This document shows, piece after piece, positions 34,764-44,048 of a stretch of DNA of 64,000 nt. The stretch covers positions 248,001-312,000 of the forward strand of contig JAHLMK010000015.1 in assembly GCA_019915135.1 (NCBI GenBank). Reading direction: 5' to 3'. Position numbers and translations under genes: made by a program. The notes below the pieces were generated by a model. The model saw only the letters and a program-made list of their open reading frames with translations, ran no database searches and was not told where the DNA came from. Origin of the DNA: Strobilurus pachycystidiatus. Its lineage: Eukaryota; Basidiomycota; Agaricomycetes; Agaricales; Physalacriaceae. Position 1 is the stretch's first letter, and each line of letters starts with the position of its first letter.

Positions 34764-36025
34764 ATGGTGAGAATGCGTTCTGCGACGCCCCGTCGCTCTA
34801 GCATCGATCTCCGCGCCCCGTAACCCAGAAATGCGTTGGATGGCAAGTCCTTCGTTTCGATAACCTCTCCCCATGACTCACTTTTCTTCAGACCGTACCA
34901 GCAAAAATTACACACACGTACCGCCGAGCTACGGTCTCCCTTGTCGAGCCACTGCAATGAAGCGGGATTGTGCTGTATGCTGGGCCGTGTATCGAGAGGT
35001 ACACGGCGCTAGAGCTCCGGGGCCCAAGAAAATCATGTAACACGTTTGCTGATTGCCACGTCTCGATGACCAGCCCAAAGCCGCCAAAGCCGGAAGCGCC
35101 AAAAAGCCTGCCGCTGCACCGTTCGGTGCCAGCAAGAGCACCAAGGCGAAGAAGAACCCTCTTTTCGAGGCTAAGCCCAAAAACTTTGGTATCGGTGCGT
35201 CAATTCATCATATCTCTCTGTGACCCGGCTCAGAAGGCTCCAGGCCAGGACATCCAACACACCACCGACCTGACGCGCTTCGTCAAATGGCCCGAATACG
35301 TCCGCCTCCAGCGCCAAAAGGTCATCCTCAACCAGCGCCTCAAGGTCCCTCCCGCTCTTGCCCAGTTCTCCCACACCCTCGACAAGAACACGGCTATCCA
35401 GCTGTTCAAGCTGCTGAACAAGTACCGCCCCGAGACGACCGCTGAGAAGAAGGAGCGTCTCACCGCCACCGCTGCCGCTGTCGCCGACGACAAGAAGGAG
35501 GTTAGTGAGATACCACCTTATCCTAGCTCAATCTAACCATCGCGCAGGAGACCAAGAAGCCTCTTTTCGTAAAGTACGGCCTGAACCACATTGTCGCGCT
35601 CATCGAAGCGAAGAAGGCCTCCCTCGTCGTCATCGCCCACGACGTCGACCCCATAGAGCTCGTCGTTTACCTCCCCGCGCTCTGTCGCAAGATGGGCGTC
35701 CCCTACGTGATCGTCAAGGGCAAAGCCCGCCTCGGGACGGTCGTACACAAGAAGACTGCCGCGGTCGTTGCGCTCCAAGACGTGAAGAGCGAGGATCAGC
35801 GCGAGCTCGCTACGCTCGTCAGCGCCGCCAAGGCTAACTTGTATGTCTACATCGTCTTGTGGATCTTTCGTTTTGTTAACGTGTGCTTCCAGCTCTGACA
35901 AGTATGAGGAGCAGCGCCGTCACTGGGGAGGAGGTCTTCGTGGCAACAAGTCCACCCAAATGCTCAAGAAGCGCGCCAAGGCCGCCGGCCAGAGCGTGAC
36001 TTCCGCGTCGTTGGGCAAGTTGTAA
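34764..36025 (+). CDS. RPL8: 60S ribosomal protein L8 (eL8, L7a family)
   Basis: Large-subunit ribosomal protein. Exons: 34764-34766 (the ATG alone), 35074-35194, 35244-35500, 35548-35840, 35893-36025. Phases agree, giving 268 residues. Key stretches: [51 protein letters not shown], then the L7Ae RNA-binding fold [20 protein letters not shown] and [19 protein letters not shown], and C-terminal [20 protein letters not shown]. The first intron (34767-35073, 307 nt) directly follows the start codon and is about six times longer than others in the window. The start is inferred from the AAAATG context and the fit to M-P-K; it could lie in another small exon. Confidence 0.9.
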
Positions 36026-36457
36026 TGTACTTGTGTTACTGCAATTGGCAATTTAGTCTCGTTGACCTTTGTGTCTCTCGTATGCGCATCGTTTCTGAAT
36101 GAGTACTCATGGCGGTGAGATGAGATGCCTTGCCCAAACCCATTTTTTGCTCTCTCCGACTTCTGAGCTGTGCTTGCGATATGACATTGCCGCTACCAAG
36201 GAGTGAGTACATTCATGATCTTGCATTCGGGGAGATCTCAGCCACAAAATCCTAGCGCTTCAATGACGGCCGTGGTCCATAGGACGTACAGCGACTCTTT
36301 CCCTAGGCGGTGACTCTGTTGTCCTACATTAGGACGCGTCCTTCTCCGTGCCCACACCATCATTTGTGGCGACGCGTATCACGATCTGCGACTGTCAACT
36401 CGTTATAAAAATCGCAAAGCAGCGAGCCACAACTTCAGATCTCACATCTAATCCAAC
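36026..36457. other. Intergenic with promoter copy 4
   Basis: RPL8 3' UTR and the promoter of membrane-protein member 4. No other signal was seen. Confidence 0.5.
36364..36432 (+). promoter_or_regulatory. Shared inverted-repeat promoter, copy 4
   Basis: TTGTGGC (36364-36370), CGACGCGTATCACGATCTGC (36370-36389), TATAAAA (36404-36410) and GCCACAA (36426-36432), with the ATG 26 nt further on. It matches copy 1 almost base for base in the first half, apart from a two-base deletion in the AAACG run. Confidence 0.65.
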
Positions 36458-36991
36458 ATGAGCACTCCCAAAACATGCTGCCCATGTCACGCACTCCCGC
36501 CTCCAGTGACCGCCCGCAAGCACAAGCTCTTCCCCATGACGATCAACGCCAACTATCCTATCCTATTCCTCCTCATCGTCGCGGGTGGCGCTGCCGCCGC
36601 CGCCATCTCGCTTCTACTCGGGCACCGCTTCCTGGTCAACCTCGCGTTCATGAACGGGAAGACATACGGCGCTTCCGCCGCAGCGGGTGCGATCGGTGGT
36701 TCCATCGCTTCGGCCGTGCTTGTGGCTCCCGCCGTGTTCCTCATCCGGTCGGACAGGCTCGACGTCGAGGGGATGAAGTCGGCTGTGTGTGCTCTCGCCG
36801 TTCTGTATGGCGCTGGGGCTGAAGCACTTGCGGGGGTCATCGGGGCGGCGGCGTTGCGCGGGTACGGGGAGGTTGTGATGGGCATTGGCTACGCGGCGGG
36901 GGCGACGGTACTAGGCGGGACAGTCACGTTCTCGGTGGTGTTCTTGGGAGTTTACTTCTACATGCACTGCTGTCGTTCGGATTACTACTAG
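36458..36991 (+). CDS. Small multi-pass membrane protein, paralogue family member 4
   Basis: Intronless, 177 residues. N-terminus MSTPKTCCPCHALPPPVTA keeps and extends the Cys/His motif. It is followed by NANYPILFLLIVAGGAAAAA, GKTYGASAAAGAIGGSIASA and MGIGYAAGATVLGG, with a Cys/Tyr-containing C-terminus (YFYMHCCRSDYY). About four membrane helices. The Cys-His cluster before the first helix could bind metal or be lipid-modified, but this is untested. Confidence 0.8.
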   Translation: MSTPKTCCPCHALPPPVTARKHKLFPMTINANYPILFLLIVAGGAAAAAISLLLGHRFLVNLAFMNGKTYGASAAAGAIGGSIASAVLVAPAVFLIRSDRLDVEGMKSAVCALAVLYGAGAEALAGVIGAAALRGYGEVVMGIGYAAGATVLGGTVTFSVVFLGVYFYMHCCRSDYY

Positions 36992-37508
36992 TTGCAAGCT
37001 GGGTCACCTTTGCTTGGATGACTGCTGCATACCTATAGCACTTGATCAACATACCCGTCACGGTAGTGATTGTTTGAGCGCCACTGACGACTCGGGTTCA
37101 CTTCTTGCCGGGCTGTAAATCATCAAGTCTTCTGTCTGCTTGTCATTGATCTGAGGTGGTTGGTCAGGAGAAGTCCAAAAGGAAGAAGAAACAGCAACCT
37201 TGCCAACCAGTACGATATCATTTCTGTAGCCACTTCCTGTGAGGGGATATATTACCGATGAATAGACGTCCCTTTGCCATTGTTGGGTGCCCGATACCCG
37301 ACAACGGGGCGCAGATTGCCAAAGGCAGAGTTATGTAAGCGTCGGGTCCTTGCTCTGCCACCGTCATCAGATTCATTGTTCCAGGCTGTGGATCCAACTT
37401 CTGAGGCTTGGACTGTGAGCTAAGCATGCCTCGGAGCTTCCCGTATTGTCCACTGATGCCTACATTGTTACCTAGTACTTACTGGAACAGCGCCTTGCGC
37501 CAGTCCCG
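36992..37508. other. Intergenic, no supported gene
   Basis: Flanks of member 4 and the second F-box gene; no motif-bearing ORF or repeat was seen. Confidence 0.5.
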
Positions 37509-38945
37509 ATGAAGTCACACATCGACATCCTTCCCGTTGAGATTCTCACCGAGATACTCCATCGATGTCTCTCGCCATCCGACAACAACTTTCTCTCCGA
37601 GTATCTCCCCTTGTCTGTTGGCCAGCATCCGTCGATTGCTGATTGGAACGGAGAGGCGCCCATTCTTCGTGCCCTCCAGCTTGTTTGCCGGAAATGGCAT
37701 TGTGCTGTCATATCCGAACCACGACTTTGGACTGTGTTGTTCATAGATTGTGAAGCAACGGCCGAGCAGTATAAGGAACTGCCGGAGTCTACAGTCTGGC
37801 ATATCTTGGAATCTCGGATACAGCGCGCCGGGACCCTCCCATTATCCATCCGTCTCGTCTACACCGATCCGCCTTGCTCTCCAATCTCCTCCCGTCTCGC
37901 AGACAGAGTCTTTTCTCTCTTCCCCTACGCTGATTGCATCGCGTTGAAGATACTACGCGGTGGCGCACCTGTGAGCACGCAGCTTCTTGATTCTCTCAGA
38001 CCCGGGATGGCAGTAATCGCTCGTACGGCCATACTCTACCTATACGAAATGGGTATAGACAACAGCGATGCAGTCGTCGAAGCACTGTCTCTCGCGACAC
38101 CCAACATAAACCGGCTGGGATTTTGCGTTCCGGGCCACTTCCTGTTGCCCTATATGAAAGCAGGCAATCCCGAGCCCGGTTCGCTACGCCTCACAGAGCT
38201 TCATGTTGGGGAGGTCAATCTCTCAGACCTCCTCGAGATTCTGAAACAACTGGCGTTACTGGAGGTGCTTCAAGCTGAACGCATTTCCGGTCGCCGCCAT
38301 TCTGCTCTGGCATATGACCCACTCATTCATACCAAACTTCATACCATAGTTCTTGGATTCTCCTCCCCAACATTCTCTCGTTGGTTCGGGGTCGCTATGG
38401 GATCGAAGCAGCAGGCGCTCTTTGACTGTGTAACTCTTCCAGCGCTCCACAAACTAGAACTCAGCCACGGACAGCCGACGAGTGACGCAGATTTCTGGCC
38501 TACTGCGCATGGCGTGGACTTCTTTGCTCGCTCAAGGTGCAATCTCGGCCACTTGGTGATTCCATTTGCGCACTACAGTTCTAGGATTCTCGATGTCCTT
38601 GGCAGTCAACCCGGACTCGTCTCGTTGACAGTACGAGGTAGCATATCTACGCCGGTGATCGAAGATCTCATTCCTAACGGATATACGCGGCTGCCGTCCT
38701 TAATGACGCTGAATGTACCCATAAGCCTTGAGCAGTTTCCCGCTCTGAAGCGTTTCCTCCAGGCCCATGCTGTTGATTTTGTGGCGAACGGCGTACAGAG
38801 ACTAGAGCGTTTAGGCTTAACGGTGTTTATGGATCGAAATGCAGAAGCAAATCCGGAGAGTTGGGAAATAGAGGATCAGCTTCAAATATTTAGAAGTGCC
38901 GGCCTTGTGGTCGTACTTGACTATACAGTAGTTAATGCAGACTGA
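37509..38945 (+). CDS. F-box protein
   Basis: Intronless, 478 residues. The F-box is at the very N-terminus: IDILPVEILTEILHRCLSPS, then ALQLVCRKWHCAVISEPRLW (about residues 4-80). The rest is leucine-rich and LRR-like (LRLTELHVGEVNLSDLLEIL, LHTIVLGF, LHKLELSHGQ). It is likely an SCF adaptor of the expanded Agaricomycete type. It differs from the 31404 protein in lacking the coiled coil before the F-box. Confidence 0.8.
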   Translation: MKSHIDILPVEILTEILHRCLSPSDNNFLSEYLPLSVGQHPSIADWNGEAPILRALQLVCRKWHCAVISEPRLWTVLFIDCEATAEQYKELPESTVWHILESRIQRAGTLPLSIRLVYTDPPCSPISSRLADRVFSLFPYADCIALKILRGGAPVSTQLLDSLRPGMAVIARTAILYLYEMGIDNSDAVVEALSLATPNINRLGFCVPGHFLLPYMKAGNPEPGSLRLTELHVGEVNLSDLLEILKQLALLEVLQAERISGRRHSALAYDPLIHTKLHTIVLGFSSPTFSRWFGVAMGSKQQALFDCVTLPALHKLELSHGQPTSDADFWPTAHGVDFFARSRCNLGHLVIPFAHYSSRILDVLGSQPGLVSLTVRGSISTPVIEDLIPNGYTRLPSLMTLNVPISLEQFPALKRFLQAHAVDFVANGVQRLERLGLTVFMDRNAEANPESWEIEDQLQIFRSAGLVVVLDYTVVNAD

Positions 38946-39074
38946 GCACCATTAGCGCGTGTACAGTAATGTCACTGTGCATGATGATTTTATTAGGAAA
39001 CGTTGTGGCTGTGCAACAGCTGCCCAAGCAAGAATCGGCCCGGCACCCGCGGTTCTTCCTTCGCCACGATCGTG

Positions 39075-39446
39075 ATGTCGGAATATCACTATGTCCTTTT
39101 CTCGGTGACTACAACGCCAACGCCTTCGAGTACGCCAATAGTAGACGAACACACCATCTTGCGGGTCATCCGAACGGCGCTCACGCAGACTTTCGGAATA
39201 ACCGGCGGGAGCTTCTACGTCGATATCATGCATCTGAGGGAAGGAGAGGTTATTGTGAGGGCAAGGGAAGGGTGAGTGGTCATTTCTTTGGAGGATTGGC
39301 TTTTTCTCCGATGCTTATGATGGCTGACTCTTAGTGACGTCGTCCCGCTCTGTGCCGCGCTGACATCTGCCAATGGACCTATACGATTGTCAAGGCAGAA
39401 AAATTCAAAGGATTTGGCTGCGCTGATGGAGGATGGAAGCACGTAG
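39075..39446 (+). CDS. RNase P/MRP subunit, Pop5/Rpp14-like
   Basis: Exons 39075-39271 and 39335-39446 join in phase 2 to 102 residues. MSEYHYVLFSVTTTP, ILRVIRTALTQTFGITGGSF and HLREGEVIVRAREGDVVPLC resemble the Rpp14/Pop5 fold, whose proteins are subunits of the tRNA-processing RNase P and rRNA-processing RNase MRP. The start at 39075 is chosen over the in-frame ATG at 39003, because the intervening segment is Cys/Pro-rich and unlike the family. The call rests on pattern similarity and length only. Confidence 0.55.
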
Positions 39447-39871
39447 GAAGCTTGGTATTTGAGCGGCGTGTGTCTCAGAGTCCAGACTTCAGTGTCCAAG
39501 CAAACCGCTTTCCGACTCAACATGTATTGTTCTATAGGGGAACACGTGGAACTCGAGGGCTGACCTCCCCCGCAGCTCAGTGGGCGCATAATTACTCTCG
39601 CTTTTCGATCTGTACATGAATGAACCAAATATGCTGCAATGTTAATATATACACATGGTCTCCAGGGAACTTAATATGGTTATAGGGAAAAAGCAAACAA
39701 GTCGAGGAAAGAGAAAGAGAAAGACGACAGAAAGCCAATCGTTGTGTGGAAAGCTACTGCGAACGGAGATCATTTCCATGAAAATTTCAGCCCCCCTTGC
39801 GGGGGCTGTGGCGGCGAACTGTTGTACCCGTTCAATCCTGCGACTTGAAAACAATTTTAAACAGTTGAAAC
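39447..39871. other. Intergenic between convergent genes
   Basis: 3' flanks of the Pop5-like gene and the repeat protein. It contains a short GC hairpin (ccccccttgcgggggc, near 39790-39806), which may be a chance structure in the 3' UTR. Confidence 0.45.
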
Positions 39872-41925
39872 TCACAAGGGCTTCATCGCACCCTTTGGCA
39901 AGGTAAGAAGATCCTGCGATTTCGATTTCGACGGTTTCGGTTTCGGTTTTGGTTTCTGGAGGAGAGAAGGCTTAGAGAAACCCGGAAGAGAGATAATTCG
40001 GGAGCGTCGGCGGGAACCGTCGTTGGCAGGCAACGGTGCATTGCTGGCAGTCCTGGTCCGCGACTGTTGCAGGCTCAAGTTGTCCGTGCTGCTCCCCAAT
40101 CCAGATGTCGATGACGGAAAGTCGACAACCGTAGAATGACGGCGGTTCTGGTGTTCGTTTCTGTGGTGACCTTTGGTCAGTTCATCTATCCTCATGTTTC
40201 GAAGGATCAAACTCACACTTTCGCTGCGAGACCAGTCTCCACTTTTGCCGGAGTCGTCGACTGGCGTCTCTGCCGTGCTTGCGAACTGGGAGAGTCACGG
40301 ATCTCCAGGATCTGTTTCGCTTGCGCTGATGCATCATTGACCTGGGGCAGAACAGGTATCGCAGGACCTGGAAGAGACGCGACTCGCGATCGCCGTCGAA
40401 CAGCGCGACTTGGGTTCGTATCAATCTGTGGTCGTTGCTGTCCTTGAAGGGTGTCTGCGCTATATCCTATATTCGTAGAACGCCGATCCTGATGCCCAGG
40501 ACTCATCTGTGGGAAGTCGAAGACAGTGTGTCGACGGCTTTCCAGATGGCTGTTCGGATTCGTCTCAACCTGTGGTCTCGGCTGTGGTTCTGCGCCATAT
40601 CTCTTCCCCGGACTTGATGGCCGATCGTATGTATAGTGCCCTGGGACCGTCTCTGGAAAATTGAGAACAGTGTGCCGGCGAGTATCCAGCTGGCTGTGGT
40701 GATTTGAGGCAATAGCTCGGAATTGGTCGTTCTGAATCCGAGAACTGGACGAAAGGAGTCAATCACTGAGCGCATGGAAAGGTTTTTCAGCTTTCGACTT
40801 ACATTGGAGGGTTTGAATTGAACCTGAAGTCAGCCTTTTGTTCATCGTGTGAATCTGATATGGGACTGTACGGAGAAACCAGCTTTGGTGGAAGGGTCGA
40901 TGCCTTGATATGGGCGCGTACGGCACTCCAGAGGTCGTCATCTGCGGCGTATTCGTGAATCTGTTAATTGTATTAGATATCTAGCGTTCGTTGCATGAAG
41001 AATGAGCTAACTCCGGGTCCGACATCTCTCTGAATTGGAGAGTTATCGCTGGTGATAGTCATAGGGCTGGGACTCGGAGTCCTCGAGCTCGCCGGGGTCA
41101 AGTACGCAGCAGAGAAGGCAATAGAGCCTGGGCCCATACGCAACGGCGTTCTACCCAAGGTCAAGAGATGTGTGTCATCGACTGTCGTGTAGCTTCTGGT
41201 CTGCGAGTGCATAGAGTGAGCGCTCTTTTGGGGTTCGGAGCTCTGCCGACTGGAAAGCGATAGTTGTTTTTCAGGTAACCGCGACATGGAACGGTCGGGG
41301 GTGTATTCGATGGCAATGCTGGGAGTTCTCTGTTGACTGAAGGTGGACAGTTCCCTTTCAGACGACGGTGGCAAGTCCCGATCGTGGCTGGGCGAAGTTC
41401 CCTGCGGACTGGAAAGTGAATGTTGCTTTTGAGGTGAACGTGTCATGGCACGGTCGGGCGTGTATTCGATGTCGATATCCTGTGTGTCTAGATCGACGGG
41501 TATTTCAGTCTGAGGGCGACATTAATGAAAACACTTCTGACGAAGGCGACATTGAAACGTACAGATGTTGGTGCCACGCTGAGGCTAGGCTGTCTAGTCT
41601 GGACATCATCGAGGACAAAAGGTACTATATCCTCGTCGTTGATGGCCATTCGCCATTCGTCCTGATGCAGTCGTAATCAGCATCATGAAAAGAATCGTCG
41701 TAGAGGGCATGGAGAGAACGGGCGCGAGCAAAGGGAAATGGAAAGGAGGACACCTACCTCCGCTCCTCTTCGTCTGTCCTCCTCAACAGCTCTTGTACCA
41801 ATAAATTATAGACATGTCAGTGTATATTGGGGACGATGATTAGGTACTCACTCTGTCTTAGCACTCCCTTTGCTCTTGCTTTTCTCTCCGGTCTCTTTGC
41901 GCCGCGACATGCCAGGTAGTCTCAT
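39872..41925 (-). CDS. Disordered protein with internal repeats
   Basis: Seven exons, from the start: 41925-41852, 41791-41758, 41661-41563, 41509-41012, 40960-40803, 40744-40217, 40159/40160-39872. All phases agree, giving 559 residues. A Lys/Arg-rich N-terminus leads to MAINDEDIVPFVLDDVQT, possibly the only ordered part. Repeats: IEYTPDR(A/S)M(T/S)R followed by (P/E)KQ(H/L)SLSS, twice; RRH(T/S).V..FP three times (TRRHTVLNFP, SRRHTVFDFP, NRRHSTVVDFP); and RRRSR(V/I).SLPG twice. The C-terminus is basic (KPKPKPKPSKSKS). The RRH(S/T) and RRRS motifs look like basophilic-kinase sites. Function and family unknown. Exon 2 boundaries are the least certain. Confidence 0.55.
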
Positions 41926-43233
41926 CGTCCCAGAGATAGACACCAATGTGAGGATCTTATGGCAGTGGGCGCACAAAGACCAAGTAAGCTGCTGTGCGAC
42001 GTGCTTGAGTGGCACTCCAATGTTCGATGGCCGTGGTCCAACAAGAGGAACTAGTCCTCGCCAGTCTTTTGAGGAAGTTTGTATACGCCGCCTTCCCTTG
42101 AAACGCTAGACTAAAATAGCGTCACTGCGCCACCGAATGACGGCTAACGTCCACGTTCACCTCAATGAACTGCTTCGCTGGCATCAGCGCTCGAGGAGTC
42201 AATGATCGGTGGTGCTACTTACTCGGTGATGAGCGCGACTATGAGCGGCTACGTGGATCAGGGAAGGAGATCTCGCTTGCACTGGTTTTCATCTCAATGA
42301 ATATGCCGGCCCTGGAACGTGGCAACCAGGCTAGTCTGGTGCGGCCACACAGTGTAGGGAGAGGAACTCGTTGTATTCTACGTGAGTCTGGGCGGAAGGA
42401 CGTCCATGCCGCGACTCTTGACGGGCGGCATGAAACAAGGCAAAGACCACGGCCAACAACGGTGCAAGGCGATGAGTATCATTCCGGCAAGGCAGTCACT
42501 GTTGGTTTGGAGCTGGGCCAAGTCAATATAAGGGTGTGTATCGTAAAGAAGGCTGCGTGCTGACCGAGGATATTATTGTGCGCGGATCAGCCATCTCGGT
42601 GCACACCCGAATAGACTCTGCCGCCGCACCTCTCGCAGGAATTGCGCAACAAGTGCTTACGGATTCAGAGCAAAAATGCGCAGCTGATCGTAAGCACAGA
42701 ATAAGTGATGAGTCCATTCGAAGAACGGGCGGCGTACGGCGGCTTCTGAGAAGCGATGCCGACAATGAGCTGCACAGTGCTGTGGATATTGGGAAAGGTG
42801 GACAGGAAGTAAGTGTATCACTGATGATCGTGGTTCGAGATCAAGAGCCGCCGGGTCGAAGAGTCTCAAGATTTGATTTCCGACAAGGCGCCATTGTTAC
42901 CATTCACGAATCACAGTTATACTTATTAGACCAATTGGTAGCGGCATCATTTGATGCTCTTGAATCATGTGGTAAATGCGTCGTGGAGCGTCACTGTCAC
43001 TGTCAGTGTCAAAAATGGGGATGGACGAACACGTTAACGTGACCAATTTAGACACGCTCTGATAAGCATCTCAGTCGACTGTCTACTGCCCGTGTTGCAG
43101 ACCAACTCACCTTATACTATTACTTCGTCGTATCCGAGAGACTGTATCGCGAACCGTTGCATCAAAGGGAAAAGCGAATGCGTCACATAACCCTAGAGTA
43201 CAGTACTTATTGATCCATTAGTCTACAAGATAT
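41926..43233. other. Intergenic, no firm gene
   Basis: ORFs at 42165-42563 and 42536-43042 (plus) and 42523-42765 (minus) have no recognisable motif and no intron logic. Not called. Confidence 0.4.
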
Positions 43234-44048
43234 CTAGAAAGCCTTGGAGACAAGGGTATAGAAGGCCTTGCCCTGGATGGTGGCGACCTCCAACTCAAGT
43301 GCGCTGGGCTGGCGGCTTCCGTCCGGTCCAGCGATGGTTCCCGCACCCCATGCAGAGCCTATCAACATCGTTCAGATACAAAGAATGGAACAAAAATTGA
43401 ATTCCATACCTCCGTGAACCTCAGAAAGGCTGGTGAGCTGAGCGAAGGTGTTGGAGTATCCGAGAGGAACATAGACGATGCCATGGTGGGCAAAGGTAGA
43501 CATGGCGTTCAAGGCAGTGGTCTCCTGTCCTCCTCCTAAGCTGGCGGTAGACACGAAGACGCCAGCATATTTGCCAGCAAGCTTGCCTCCAGCCCAGAGC
43601 CCGCCGGTGGTGTCCCAGAAAGCCTAGGAAGAAAGGTTAGACCAGATGTGTGGCGTGATTCGAAAGGGAAGGAACGCACCTTCCACTGGCCAGGGAAGTT
43701 TCCATAACGGGTGGGGATGCCAAAGAGGAAGGCGTCATATGTGGCAAGGGTGTCGGCATCGATGATCGGGTAGTCGGGTTTAGGGGGCGCGTGCATGGCA
43801 GAGAGGACAGACTCGGGAAGGGTCTCGGGAATCCTGGGGAGGACCGTCAGTGCGATGTTGGAAAGCGAGGAAGAATGGACCCACTGGAAGATCTTGGCTT
43901 CACCGCCAGCGGCCTTGATACCCTCGAGCTCAGCCTCGGCCACTGCGAAAATAGTCGGCATCGCGGTCGAAGGATCGAATCAGCAACACGTACTCTTGAC
44001 GATGTGTCCGTACATAGAGTAGATAACGATAGCGACTTTGGGGGCCAT
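43234..44048 (-). CDS. NAD(P)H:quinone oxidoreductase, flavodoxin-like (WrbA/QR type)
   Basis: Two-electron reduction of quinones with FMN and NAD(P)H, avoiding semiquinone radicals; in wood-decay fungi it acts with lignin and aromatic breakdown. Exons from the start: 44048-43994, 43942-43680, 43623-43410, 43358-43234. Phases agree, giving 218 residues. Family landmarks: [19 protein letters not shown] (FMN phosphate loop), [20 protein letters not shown] and [20 protein letters not shown] (FMN ring region), [10 protein letters not shown], and [11 protein letters not shown]. It is cytosolic, with no signal peptide. Confidence 0.92.

Noticed and set aside
34572..34957. Minus-strand ORFs over the RPL8 promoter and first intron
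   Set aside because: Antisense to a well-supported gene and covering its pyrimidine-rich promoter.
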